Shown here one piece after another: positions 34,859 through 42,592 of a stretch of DNA of 64,000 nucleotides. The stretch comes from Mycolicibacterium neworleansense (GTDB lineage: Bacteria; Actinomycetota; Actinomycetes; Mycobacteriales; Mycobacteriaceae). The notes under the pieces were generated by a model. That model searched no databases. It was not told where the DNA came from and saw nothing but the letters and a program-made list of their open reading frames with translations. The stretch spans positions 1,761,913-1,825,912 of the forward strand of contig NZ_CWKH01000002.1 of NCBI RefSeq assembly GCF_001245615.1, written 5' to 3'. The stretch's first letter is position 1. Every line of letters begins with the position of its first letter. The position numbers were made by a program, and so were the translations under genes.

Positions 34859-36136
34859 CATGCCCCCGATGTACCGCAGTGGTACCGCAGTAGTGGCCTG
34901 TATGGCCTCCCCAAGGGCGTTCGCCGCGCTGGTCAGATCAGCGTCATACAGGTGCCCGTAGCGCTCCAGGGTCATCGCCGCTGTGGCGTGGCCGAGCTGC
35001 CGTTGAATCACCTTGACGTTGGCCCCGGTGGAGATCAGCAGGGACGCGCACGTATGCCTGAGATCGTGTGGTGTGCACGTTGGGAACTCTGGGGTGGTCG
35101 CGGTGCCCGTCTCCGCAATCTCTCGCGCACGGGCCGCTGTGGCCTCCGCCTGCATTGCCTGCACGGCCTTGTCGAAATAGTGCCGGTACCCGTGGTTGGT
35201 CAGGTACCCGTCGTGTTCTTTTGACGCCCGCCCCTCACTGGGGAACACCAGCGCCCACGGTTGGGCGGGTAGGGCAGGCTCCAGCTCTTTCCACACCGGG
35301 GGAGGTACGACCACCTCGCGGGTCTTGCCGGTCTTGGTTTTGGTAACCACGACACCCTGGCCGGTCACCCGGGTACCCGACTCCGCCACGATCAGCTTTC
35401 CGCCTTTGACGTTCTCTCGGCGGAGTGCGACCGCCTCCCCGAACCGGATGCCGGTGTACCCGAGCACCAGGGTTAGGAGTGCGTACTTTTCCATGTGGGA
35501 GACCAGCCCGAGGAGCTGGGAATGGGTAAGGGCGTGCTGTTGCCGTTCCCCCTCGGTCGGCATGTCGTACTTTCGTTCAATCTCTGCCGCAACGTTTTTC
35601 GCCACCATGCCCGACCGCTGGGCGTACTTGAGTACGGCGTGCATGAGCTGGTGGGCCTGCCGTATCCGGCTGGCTGATAGTGGCTTGTCATCCTGGGATC
35701 CGTCCACCGACAGGCTGCCAATCCACTTCAATAACGATTGGGGGTCAATGTTTTTCAGCGGCACCTGTCCCCACCGGGGGAGTATCAGGGTGTCCAATAG
35801 ACCCCGGTAGCCCGCGAGAGTCTTCGGCTTCCGGTGTGCTTTCGTGGTGAACCAATCCTCTGCCACAGACCCGAATGTTTCCCCCGCCTTCTTGGGGTCC
35901 ACATACTCACCCCGCACTACCTGTGCGGTCAGGGTGTTCAGGAACGCCTGGGCGTCGGGCTTGCGTTCGTAGACCTTGGTGTGTTCCTGGCCGGTGGAGT
36001 CCACCCACCTGACCCGCCAGCGCTTGCCGCGACCATGTAGGGCTGACTTCTCGGTGCGCATGACTCCGTCGTCACCCTTGACGCGCTTGGTCCAGCGGTC
36101 GTCAATCCCAGCTCGGGCGTTCCGTTTGACACTCAT
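34838..36136 (-). CDS. int: Tyrosine-family site-specific integrase
   Basis: About 432 aa. An N-terminal arm-binding domain (WRVRWVDSTGQEHTKVYERK, residues ~35-60), a SAM-like core-binding domain (about 85-190) and a catalytic domain follow. Catalytic residues are visible: R in GYTGIRFGEA, the HDLRHTCAS box, GHATAAMTLERY with nucleophile Y393. The ATG at 36136 is preferred; a GTG at 36172 would add 12 residues. The 3' end of the gene encodes two arm-type repeats (34871-34891). It integrates the element into tRNA-Tyr and excises it with the excisionase encoded divergently. Confidence 0.93.
   Translation of the reverse strand: MSVKRNARAGIDDRWTKRVKGDDGVMRTEKSALHGRGKRWRVRWVDSTGQEHTKVYERKPDAQAFLNTLTAQVVRGEYVDPKKAGETFGSVAEDWFTTKAHRKPKTLAGYRGLLDTLILPRWGQVPLKNIDPQSLLKWIGSLSVDGSQDDKPLSASRIRQAHQLMHAVLKYAQRSGMVAKNVAAEIERKYDMPTEGERQQHALTHSQLLGLVSHMEKYALLTLVLGYTGIRFGEAVALRRENVKGGKLIVAESGTRVTGQGVVVTKTKTGKTREVVVPPPVWKELEPALPAQPWALVFPSEGRASKEHDGYLTNHGYRHYFDKAVQAMQAEATAARAREIAETGTATTPEFPTCTPHDLRHTCASLLISTGANVKVIQRQLGHATAAMTLERYGHLYDADLTSAANALGEAIQATTAVPLRYIGGMKKVRAS
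34871..34891 (+). promoter_or_regulatory. Left pair of integrase arm-type repeats
   Basis: GTACCGCAGT occurs twice, at 34871-34880 and 34882-34891, about 50 bp inside attL and within the integrase coding sequence. The same decamer pair in the same orientation occurs inside attR. Such paired short repeats flanking the core are the signature of integrase N-domain binding sites. Confidence 0.65.
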
Positions 36137-36268
36137 ACCGCAGTACTGTACCGCCAAAAAACCGTTGGGCACGGACTGGCCACGTCAGAGTGTCCCAACG
36201 TTCACACGCTGCACCCAACGGAATCCGCCAAAACAGGGGGGACGCTTAAAGAAAAGGAGGATTCCACG
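36135..36268. promoter_or_regulatory. Divergent int/xis control region
   Basis: At the integrase start ATACCGCAGT (36135-36144) and TGTACCGCCA (36148-36157 approximately) resemble the arm-type decamer. CCGTTGGG (36162-36169), CCCAACG (36194-36200) and CCCAACGG (36214-36221) form a spaced set in which the first and third are inverted copies; they look like operators for an excisionase or repressor. AAAAGGAGG (36252-36260) is the excisionase ribosome site. Confidence 0.5.
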
Positions 36269-36469
36269 TTGGAAAAACCACTGACCACTGAAGAGGTCTC
36301 AGCCCTGTTGGGCATCCCTGCCGCAACGCTGCGGTACTGGCGGCACCTGTCTCCGCCCGAGGGCCCCCGGTGCTATCGGCTGGGCCGCAAGCGCATTGTG
36401 TATGACCCTGCCGATGTTCAGAGCTGGCGCGAGTCTCGCAAGGCGGAGACGGCCAGGGGCGGACAGTGA
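36269..36469 (+). CDS. xis: Excisionase / AlpA-like helix-turn-helix protein
   Basis: 66 aa, a MerR-type winged-helix as in phage excisionases: LTTEEVSALLGIPAATLRYWRH is the helix-turn-helix, followed by RLGRKRIVYDPADVQSWRES, the wing and final helix. TTG start with AAAAGGAGG eight bases upstream. It is divergent from the integrase and overlaps the initiator gene. Its likely job is to bend the attachment arm DNA and direct excision; it may also bind the CCCAACG repeats. Confidence 0.8.
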   Translation: MEKPLTTEEVSALLGIPAATLRYWRHLSPPEGPRCYRLGRKRIVYDPADVQSWRESRKAETARGGQ

Positions 36470-37089
36470 CCGTCCCACACCGGAATCCGGTCTATTGGAT
36501 CGGTGACAAGCCCATCGACTATTACACGCCGGTACCTCACGGGCTGGCCCGCGACGGGGACCTGAGTTCGGGTGCCCGGTCGGTAGCCCTATACGTGTGG
36601 TCCCACGTGGGCGGGTGGGAACTGTCTGCGGTATCTATCGCGGAGGCCCTGGGGATGGACCGAAAGTCAGTCGGGCGTGCACTGGCGGAGCTAGACCGAA
36701 AGCGATGGATTGCGATTCGGTCCACGGGTAAGACAACCCGCGAGTACTACGCACACCCGGCGCGGAAACTCACCGAAGATGAGCACTCCGACCTTGTCCC
36801 AATAGTGGACAAGTCATGCCCCGAAAGCGGACAAGGGGTTGTACTAAAAACGGACATGGGGTTGTACCAAAATGGGGCAGCTGATATGTCCCAAAATGGG
36901 GCAACAAAGAAAACTATCCAAGAAGAACAACAAGAAAAACAACAAGAATGGGACGCGAGAAGAGAAACAGATGAGTTCTGTCATCTTCACGCGGGACCAC
37001 CACAACCAAAAGTGTTCTGCCAGTGCCATGAACGGAAACGGGTGGAGGCTGCACCCTTGGACCTCGAAGAGGCTGAGTATCCATTTTGA
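36466..37089 (+). CDS. Winged-helix replication initiator with embedded origin
   Basis: 207 aa. Residues ~35-85 form a phage-type winged helix (GARSVALYVWSHVGGWELSA, MDRKSVGRALAELDRKRWI). Residues ~105-150 encode degenerate repeats (VVLKTDMGLYQNGAADMSQNGA) whose DNA is a set of five 17-bp iterons. A lysine/glutamine-rich stretch follows, then a possible zinc knuckle (FCHLHAGPPQPKVFCQC). This layout, an initiator binding iterons inside its own gene next to AT-rich DNA, is that of lambda O-type initiators. The GTG start overlaps the xis stop. It probably starts autonomous replication after excision; no helicase gene is present. Confidence 0.7.
   Translation: MTVPHRNPVYWIGDKPIDYYTPVPHGLARDGDLSSGARSVALYVWSHVGGWELSAVSIAEALGMDRKSVGRALAELDRKRWIAIRSTGKTTREYYAHPARKLTEDEHSDLVPIVDKSCPESGQGVVLKTDMGLYQNGAADMSQNGATKKTIQEEQQEKQQEWDARRETDEFCHLHAGPPQPKVFCQCHERKRVEAAPLDLEEAEYPF
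36795..36970 (+). other. Putative replication origin: five iterons and AT-rich unwinding region
   Basis: Five 17-bp imperfect palindromes start at 36795, 36817, 36840, 36863 and 36887 (spacings 22, 23, 23, 24 bp, about two helical turns). Consensus is TGTcCCAAAAtgGGgCA; examples are TGTCCCAATAGTGGACA and TGTCCCAAAATGGGGCA. Directly after lies an A-rich stretch (36904-36970, runs such as AACAACAAGAAAAACAAC) that stands out in this GC-rich genome and could be the unwinding element. Confidence 0.7.
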
Positions 37090-37117
37090 TGCCGCCGAGG
37101 AAAAACGCAATCAGCGC

Positions 37118-37124
37118 ATATAAT
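37118..37124 (+). promoter_or_regulatory. Probable promoter for the small-gene/head operon
   Basis: TATAAT (37119-37124) is an ideal -10 hexamer within a 101-bp AT-rich gap (37090-37190) after the initiator gene. A clear -35 is not seen. The first gene of the next operon starts at 37191 after GAGGAA. Confidence 0.45.
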
Positions 37125-37190
37125 GGTGTGTAGAAGAGTTTCAAGACCATCTCTCTTCTTCGCGTCAAAATCTTTATTGCGAGGAATTTC

Positions 37191-37448
37191 ATGCAGATTC
37201 AATACGATGTGGACGCCACCGAGGTCCTGGCGACCAGGCTGGTACTCGCCCATCTCGCGGAGACGGAAGACGAGACAGCGTTCCTGTCCTGGATGATCCA
37301 GGCGGACGCCCGAGTCGGTGCCGAGGCATTCCTACTCGCGTCCCACAGCGCCCGTATCGCGGCTCAGTGGTGGAAACGGGCAGGGCTGGCGGATCAGGCA
37401 CGAGACATGCTCGTGCGCAGGCTCACCGGGCTCACGACGGCAGCATGA
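37191..37448 (+). CDS. Hypothetical satellite protein, 85 aa
   Basis: A mainly helical 85-aa protein (VLATRLVLAHLAETEDETAFLSWM; SARIAAQWWKRAGLADQARDML). The ATG is preceded by GAGGAA. It has no signal peptide, membrane segment or recognisable motif. It is first in a tightly coupled run of genes leading into the head module; its stop overlaps the next start by ATGA. Genes in this position in phage satellites often act against or signal to the helper phage, but nothing in the sequence shows that here. Confidence 0.6.
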   Translation: MQIQYDVDATEVLATRLVLAHLAETEDETAFLSWMIQADARVGAEAFLLASHSARIAAQWWKRAGLADQARDMLVRRLTGLTTAA

Positions 37449-37552
37449 ACACCCGTCTGATGTCCTGCCCGTTGTCGCTGGCGTGCACCGAGTGTGGCCG
37501 GTATGCCGGTGGGCAACCGTTGTGCGATGCCTGCCGGGAGGCTGACGAATGA
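37445..37552 (+). CDS. 35-aa zinc-ribbon mini-protein
   Basis: ATGA overlaps at both ends (37445-37448 and 37549-37552) argue for a real gene. The peptide contains CTECGRYAGGQPLCDAC, two CxxC knuckles nine residues apart (C17 and C20, then C32 and C35 approximately), plus an earlier Cys. This is a minimal zinc ribbon and could bind nucleic acid or a host protein. Confidence 0.55.
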   Translation: MNTRLMSCPLSLACTECGRYAGGQPLCDACREADE

Positions 37553-37782
37553 CCAGGCTTGAGAATTACGCGAACGGTGAACCGCTCGGTGTCGGCTACC
37601 GCTTTGAGAACGTGGTGGACAGCGCCACCGAGTCAGCACCGGGTGAGCCGGTGTTTTTTGCCATTGAGGACGACCGTTTCGGCATCCTCCGCTTTCGGCT
37701 GACACCGGACCAGGCTCGGGCCGCTGCGCTCGGGCTACTGGTAGGTGCAGACACTTCCGGCAGCAGGACACAGAGGGACTGA
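37549..37782 (+). CDS. Hypothetical satellite protein, 77 aa
   Basis: 77 aa, soluble, with GEPVFFAIEDDRFGILRFRLTPDQARAAALGLL, suggesting a beta-strand pair followed by a helix. The start is translationally coupled to the zinc-ribbon gene by ATGA. I do not recognise the family. Codon use matches neighbouring element genes. Confidence 0.55.
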   Translation: MTRLENYANGEPLGVGYRFENVVDSATESAPGEPVFFAIEDDRFGILRFRLTPDQARAAALGLLVGADTSGSRTQRD

Positions 37783-37789
37783 AACCGCC

Positions 37790-38281
37790 TTGCCTAGGCA
37801 ATCACCCACGGACGCCGAAAAAGTGGCTGAGATTCAGCCGGTTCCAGGCGGAATCGGCTATCGGTACTGGGAGCTGCACGACGACGGCACGCTTTCCTCC
37901 CCGATTGCCGGTGACATCCTGGCCCCTGATGGCCAGCTGGTGGCGACATGCGACCGGGACCACCAGCCACCGTCACCCCCGTGCCTGTGCGGCATCGCGT
38001 ACTACCGCAGCGCCGACGATCTGCACCGAGCACTGGTCGCACTGGACCGGGACCCGTTCGACTACGTGACTACCACCGGCACCCTGACAGGACCCGTGAC
38101 GCCCGACCACAAAGCACAGCACTATTACGTCGGAGGCTGGCCGGTGATCTGTCCTGATGCAATGCGGTGCCGTGCCTACCAGGTGGACACCATCATCACA
38201 GCGGACTACTTCGCGGCCAACCGTATCCGGCTGGCATACCCAAGCATCCGTGTGAACCACCTGCCCCTGACGAAAGCGTGA
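37790..38281 (+). CDS. Hypothetical satellite protein, 163 aa
   Basis: A 163-aa soluble protein with several aromatic motifs (GYRYWELHDDGTLSSP, AQHYYVGGWPVICPDAM) and a PPCLCGIAYY segment with two cysteines. TTG 37790 is chosen because it follows the preceding gene with GAGGGA upstream; an ATG at 37745 would overlap that gene by 38 bases. Family unknown. It is followed after three bases by the putative stopper gene. Confidence 0.5.
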   Translation: MPRQSPTDAEKVAEIQPVPGGIGYRYWELHDDGTLSSPIAGDILAPDGQLVATCDRDHQPPSPPCLCGIAYYRSADDLHRALVALDRDPFDYVTTTGTLTGPVTPDHKAQHYYVGGWPVICPDAMRCRAYQVDTIITADYFAANRIRLAYPSIRVNHLPLTKA

Positions 38282-38284
38282 CCG

Positions 38285-38620
38285 TTGCGCATTACCGGAG
38301 GCCACACCGTTACGGTGTACCGCGCCGCGAGAGACAGACACGGCGATGCCGAGTCGGAGACGCTGGTCGGCACCATCGACCACTGCATTCTTCAGCCCAC
38401 CAGGACCACACCGACCAGTAGTAGCTGGGCCGAGACGACCGAGCTGGTCACCATTGTCTGGGCACCGCGAGACGCTGCGATCAAGCTGGATGACCGTGAC
38501 CGAATCACAGTGAATGGCAACACCTATCGCGTAGTTGGTGAGCGGATGCACGACATAGAGCACCCGGCCACCGGCCACAGCTTCGGCTACTACGCAGTGC
38601 AGATCGAGGCCGTGGTTTGA
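38285..38620 (+). CDS. Putative head-to-tail stopper (head completion) protein
   Basis: 111 aa. The layout VTVYRAARDRHGDAESE...DHCILQP...VTIVWAPRDAAIKLDDRDRITVNGNTYRVVGE...YAVQIEAVV is that of small beta-barrel head-completion proteins of siphophages (SPP1 gp16-like), which close the connector and dock the tail. TTG start 38285. Its position upstream of the terminase, away from the adaptor gene at 43927, is unusual. Its stop overlaps the HNH gene start. The function is inferred from pattern only. Confidence 0.55.
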   Translation: MRITGGHTVTVYRAARDRHGDAESETLVGTIDHCILQPTRTTPTSSSWAETTELVTIVWAPRDAAIKLDDRDRITVNGNTYRVVGERMHDIEHPATGHSFGYYAVQIEAVV

Positions 38621-39003
38621 CCGCTGGTGTACCCCGTCCGTGCATCAACTGCGGTGAGTCCACGATGGACACCCGGTGCTCCGAGTGTGTTGCCCCCAAG
38701 TGTCCAAGCTATGGAACGTATCGCAGGCCCAAGGGTGACAGAACGTACGGCCCACAATGGCGACGGCTGCGCTGCCAAGCATTGCGTATCCAAAAGCATT
38801 GCAGTTTCGCACATCTCGGTGGATGCCAAGGTGGTCTAGAGCTGGATCACAGCCCGCGTGCCCACGACCGCATGAGATCGGGACTCGTTGTGCGACTTGA
38901 GGATTGCATGGTGGTCTGCCATGCCCACAACATGCAGCTCGGACCAGCACGTGGTGCAGATGTCACCCGACCGTATGCACCCGACTACCAGCAGCTCGGA
39001 TAG
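38617..39003 (+). CDS. HNH endonuclease
   Basis: 128 aa. An N-terminal zinc knuckle (CINCGESTMDTRCSEC) precedes the HNH core: GPQWRRLRCQALRIQ, a C-x(n)-C pair, LELDHSPRAHD and CHAHNMQLG. HNH proteins next to the terminase are needed for cos cleavage and DNA packaging in several HK97-like phages and satellites. The TTG start overlaps the preceding stop. A 283-bp non-coding gap separates it from the terminase. Confidence 0.85.
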   Translation: MTAGVPRPCINCGESTMDTRCSECVAPKCPSYGTYRRPKGDRTYGPQWRRLRCQALRIQKHCSFAHLGGCQGGLELDHSPRAHDRMRSGLVVRLEDCMVVCHAHNMQLGPARGADVTRPYAPDYQQLG

Positions 39004-39286
39004 GTGTTTGCTGGGATAGCAGTGCTTGATGGCATGGTCTTGTGAGCCGACGTGAGTCGAGCTAGCGCCGGTCGTCAAGCTATGGCGGGATACGCGAAAC
39101 ATCATGCAGTACAACGTATTTGGGGTGGGGATGCTAGGCCCCCATCCCGGCCCCCACAAGCGCAGCGAATGCGCAGAGCCGAATTATCTGCCGACTCAGG
39201 CCTCAGCATAAGTAGCTGAACTAGTTAGCTGCGGCTAGAACGTCAAAGGAAACTTACCGACGAAACGCGGACCGAAACAGCCGAGA
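39004..39286. other. Gap between HNH and terminase: candidate packaging (cos/pac) region
   Basis: No large gene is seen. One 45-codon frame (39082-39219, MAGYAKHHAVQRIW...) could be a vestigial small terminase but is weak. The region has GGGGTGGGGATG, CCCCCATCCCGGCCCCC and paired CTAG words (39221-39237). Its place between HNH and the large terminase is where cos sites and small terminases are found in related phages. Confidence 0.35.
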
Positions 39287-40711
39287 GTGCTTGAGCCACT
39301 AGCGTTTAACGCAAGTGGTCGACCAAGCGTGCATTTCAACGAATTTGCCTGCAAATACTTGAGATTCGGCGATGGCACTCCGATGGATCCACGCGACTGG
39401 CAGCTAGACATTGTGTCCCAGGTGTTCGACCCGCTGCCGCGTCCCCGGTTGGCCGGGGTGGCAATGCCTCGCGGAAACGGAAAGTCAAGCCTTGCAGCGG
39501 CATTGGCTGTTTGGGTGTTAATGACTGGTCGCGGGGTGACCGTGGATGTTATCGCAGTGGACGAACGGCAGGCCGGAATTATTTTCAGCATGGCGGCCAA
39601 GTTCATCGCCCGCAATCCCGAACTTGAGTGCCGGGTAACCGCCTATAAGGACCACCTGGTGGTGCCTGGGACTGAGTCGGAGATGACTTGCCTACCCGGG
39701 ACACCGGCAGCTCTTGAGGGTCGGGACCCGACGCTGTGCATTGTGGACGAGGGTGGCCGCGTCCTGCCCGAGGCCTATGAGGTGGTAGCCCTGGCCAGCG
39801 GAAAGCAAAGGGAATCAACAGTTCTGGTACTGGGAACGCCAGGGCCGCGACCAGACAACGTGCTGGCACAGTTCCGTGACCACGCTCTCAACCGCCCTGA
39901 CGACATATCCCAGGTGTACGTGGAGATCAGCGCAGCCGGGTTTGAATCCCACGCGACCGACTGCGAGCACTGTTGGAAGCTGGCCAACCCGGCACTTGAT
40001 GACTTCCTGTATCGGGACGCCCTGGCCGCGCTACAGCCGCCCAAGATGAGTGAAAGCCACTTTCGCCGGGTGCGTCTGGTCCAATGGGTGACCGATAACG
40101 AAAACCCGTTCGTCACCGCTGACACCTGGGACGCGATTGCCACCGGTGAACAGGTCCCCGATGGCGCAAACGTGGTGATCGGCCTGGACGGCAGCCACAG
40201 CCGCGACTGCACCGCCCTGGTCGTGGCGACCGTAGACGCCACCCCGCACGTAGCCACCTACCGCCTGTTCAAGCCAGAAGACGGTCCAGACAACAGGATT
40301 GATGTGCTGGAGGTCGAACAGGCCATTCGGGACGCCCGCCAACGGTGGAACGTCCTGGAGGTAGCCGCCGACCCGCACCGCTGGACCCGCACCCTGCAAG
40401 TGCTGGCAGCCGAGGGAATCCCGGTAATGGAGATCCCACAGAGTGCCAGCCGACTCACAGCGATGACCACCGATCTGCATTCGGCCATTGTCAATCAGCG
40501 CATGACGCACAGCGGGGGCGCGGACCTCCGAGAGCACGTTCTAGCCGCGACTGTCGTGGACACACCGAACGGCGGTCTGAAGCTGGGCAAGGCCAGCCGC
40601 AGCCGCAACGCCCCCCGCATTGATCTAGCCGCAGCCCTGGTGATGGCCGTTAGCCGCGCCACTTGGCTTGCTGGCAAGCAAAAGAAACGGTTTCGAGTAC
40701 TCACCCGATGA
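39287..40711 (+). CDS. terL: Phage terminase large subunit
   Basis: 474 aa, full length. The ATPase has Walker A RGNGKS (62-67) and Walker B IVDEGG with D154-E155; the nuclease domain begins near VIGLDGSHSRDCTA with metal ligand D301, and a later acidic patch (DVLEVEQAIRDA) follows. It packages DNA into the procapsid. GTG 39287 is the only start available, since an in-frame stop lies at 39236. The stop overlaps the portal start by ATGA. It is most like HK97/siphophage terminases. Confidence 0.93.
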   Translation: MLEPLAFNASGRPSVHFNEFACKYLRFGDGTPMDPRDWQLDIVSQVFDPLPRPRLAGVAMPRGNGKSSLAAALAVWVLMTGRGVTVDVIAVDERQAGIIFSMAAKFIARNPELECRVTAYKDHLVVPGTESEMTCLPGTPAALEGRDPTLCIVDEGGRVLPEAYEVVALASGKQRESTVLVLGTPGPRPDNVLAQFRDHALNRPDDISQVYVEISAAGFESHATDCEHCWKLANPALDDFLYRDALAALQPPKMSESHFRRVRLVQWVTDNENPFVTADTWDAIATGEQVPDGANVVIGLDGSHSRDCTALVVATVDATPHVATYRLFKPEDGPDNRIDVLEVEQAIRDARQRWNVLEVAADPHRWTRTLQVLAAEGIPVMEIPQSASRLTAMTTDLHSAIVNQRMTHSGGADLREHVLAATVVDTPNGGLKLGKASRSRNAPRIDLAAALVMAVSRATWLAGKQKKRFRVLTR

Positions 40712-42021
40712 CATCAGAACTATTGCACGATCTGCTCGCAGACCTGGACTCTCACCTAGGCCACCGTGGCGTCCTGAGACGCTACGCCACCGGTGCCCAA
40801 CCCTTGGCATTCCTGTCGGCAGAGTCCTGTAAAGCCCTGGACAACCGGCTGTGCCGGATGTCTATCAACGTCCCCGCCCTGGCCGTGTCCAGCCTGACCG
40901 AACGCCTACGGGTGACCGGTTTCAGCGACACCCGAGCCTGGGATACGTTCGTGGCCAACGATCTAGACCAACTAGCCTCCCAGGTCCACGCCGATGCCCT
41001 GACCTACCGCCAGAGTTTCGTGCTGGTGTGGTCCAAGGATGGCAAGCCAACGGCCACCGTGGAATCCCCGTTCGAGTGCGGGGTAATTCGTGACCCGGCG
41101 GACCGTTCCGTGGTCGCGGGCGTCAAACGGTTCTCCACCAAGCACACCACCGAGGCATATGTGTATCTGCCTGACCGGGTGGAGCATTGGCGGGCCGACA
41201 CACCTAACTCTGCTATCGGTGGATACCACCTGATCGAGGTTATCGAGCACACCCTAGGCGTTGTCCCGCTGGTCCCGTTCGACAACGGACGCAGCGAAAT
41301 TGACGATCTGCGAGACCTCACCGACGCATTGGTGAAGGTCACCCTAGACATGGTAATTGCGTCCCATGCTGCCGGTTTCGGTCGGCGCTGGGTCACTGGT
41401 GTGGAGCTGATCGAGAAACCTGTAGTAGATCAGGCCGGTAACCCGGTGCTTGAGGACGGCCAACCGGTCATAGACACGGTGTCCCCGTTCGATGAGTCCG
41501 CTACCGCCTGGGCCATCGCAGAGAATCCCGAAACCAAGTTCGGCAGTTTCACCGAGAGCCAGCTAGCCGGGTTTGAAACCGCCGTACGGGTCCTGGTGTC
41601 ACAGATCCAGGCCGTCTCCGCCCTGCCGTCGCACTACCTGGGCGTGCTGACCTCACAGCCCACCAGCGCCGACGCCTTGCGGGCCAGTGAGGCATCCCTG
41701 ACGGCAAGGGCCGAGTCCAAGCAATTGGTTTTCGGGCGTGCCTGGGAGCAGGTAGCCCGGCTACTGCTCGCGGTATCCACCGCAGCCGACACAACCAACC
41801 TGCCAATGAGAGTGCAGTGGGCCGACGCGGCAACCCGTTCGGTGGCACAGGAATCCGACGCGGTGGTGAAGCTGGTCCGGGCCGGCATTTTGCCGGTGTC
41901 CTACGCCCTGGCCAAGCTCGGTTACTCCGATGATGAGATCCAGCAGATTCGGGCCGCACGTCGTGCCGACACCTTGGACGGCATCGGTATCGGGGTAGAC
42001 ACCGGGGACGAGATTGCCTGA
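40708..42021 (+). CDS. Phage portal protein (SPP1 gp6-like family)
   Basis: 437 aa, the size of siphophage portals. It contains an N-terminal wing (NVPALAVSSLTERLRVTGF), a stem/crown region (SALPSHYLGVLTSQPTSADALRASEASL) typical of the SPP1 Gp6-like family, and a C-terminal helical tail. It forms the dodecameric ring at the capsid vertex through which DNA enters. ATG 40708 overlaps the terL stop. Confidence 0.9.
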   Translation: MTSELLHDLLADLDSHLGHRGVLRRYATGAQPLAFLSAESCKALDNRLCRMSINVPALAVSSLTERLRVTGFSDTRAWDTFVANDLDQLASQVHADALTYRQSFVLVWSKDGKPTATVESPFECGVIRDPADRSVVAGVKRFSTKHTTEAYVYLPDRVEHWRADTPNSAIGGYHLIEVIEHTLGVVPLVPFDNGRSEIDDLRDLTDALVKVTLDMVIASHAAGFGRRWVTGVELIEKPVVDQAGNPVLEDGQPVIDTVSPFDESATAWAIAENPETKFGSFTESQLAGFETAVRVLVSQIQAVSALPSHYLGVLTSQPTSADALRASEASLTARAESKQLVFGRAWEQVARLLLAVSTAADTTNLPMRVQWADAATRSVAQESDAVVKLVRAGILPVSYALAKLGYSDDEIQQIRAARRADTLDGIGIGVDTGDEIA

Positions 42022-42592
42022 CCTCGCGGACACCTACCAAGCGCAGCTAGAGAAACTGGCAGACGGCACCGCACGGGCCGCCAGGCGGGCCGCTAACCGG
42101 CGCAACGTCACCAGGGCCACCCGTGCCGCCAACCTGGCCGCCATCGTGCAGCGGGGCAATGCACAAGCGCTGGCCCTGGCCGAGGCATTCACCCAACGCC
42201 AACTAGAGCATGTGAGCGGTCGGGCTGTACCGGCCAAGGGATTGCTACCCACCGATGACAGCGACCGCCTGATGAAAGCGGCCAGAACCATCCTGGCCGA
42301 TCCTGACCCGCTGGCCCGAGCCGAACGGCTGGCCGTGGCCGAGGTGCTGCACACCGCCCAGGGGGGAGTGCAGGAATCCCTGACCGGCAAGAAACGGGGT
42401 AGGGGCGGATACCTGGGGTGGACCCGACAGATTGAGTCCGACGCCTGCCGGATCTGTCGACGCTGGGAACGGGGTGGCCGCGTCTGGCCCCCACAGCACC
42501 GAATGCCAAGACATTTCAACTGTCGCTGTGTGCAACGCCTGGTCGTCTCCGACACCCAACCCAAACCCGTACGAACGCGAAAGAAGACATGA
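42014..42592 (+). CDS. MuF-like phage head morphogenesis protein
   Basis: 192 aa. An alanine/arginine-rich helical N-terminal half is followed by the MuF-type motif: WTRQIESDACRICRRWERGG and HRMPRHFNCRCV, with the conserved Cys/His pairs. Minor head proteins of this family follow the portal gene in many siphophages and are packaged in the head. TTG 42014 overlaps the portal gene by eight bases; the stop overlaps the scaffold start. Confidence 0.88.
   Translation: MPDLADTYQAQLEKLADGTARAARRAANRRNVTRATRAANLAAIVQRGNAQALALAEAFTQRQLEHVSGRAVPAKGLLPTDDSDRLMKAARTILADPDPLARAERLAVAEVLHTAQGGVQESLTGKKRGRGGYLGWTRQIESDACRICRRWERGGRVWPPQHRMPRHFNCRCVQRLVVSDTQPKPVRTRKKT

Noticed and set aside
39082..39219. 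45-codon frame between HNH and terminase as a small terminase gene
   Set aside because: It is too short, lacks a ribosome site and shows no helix-turn-helix; it is kept only as a remark on the gap.
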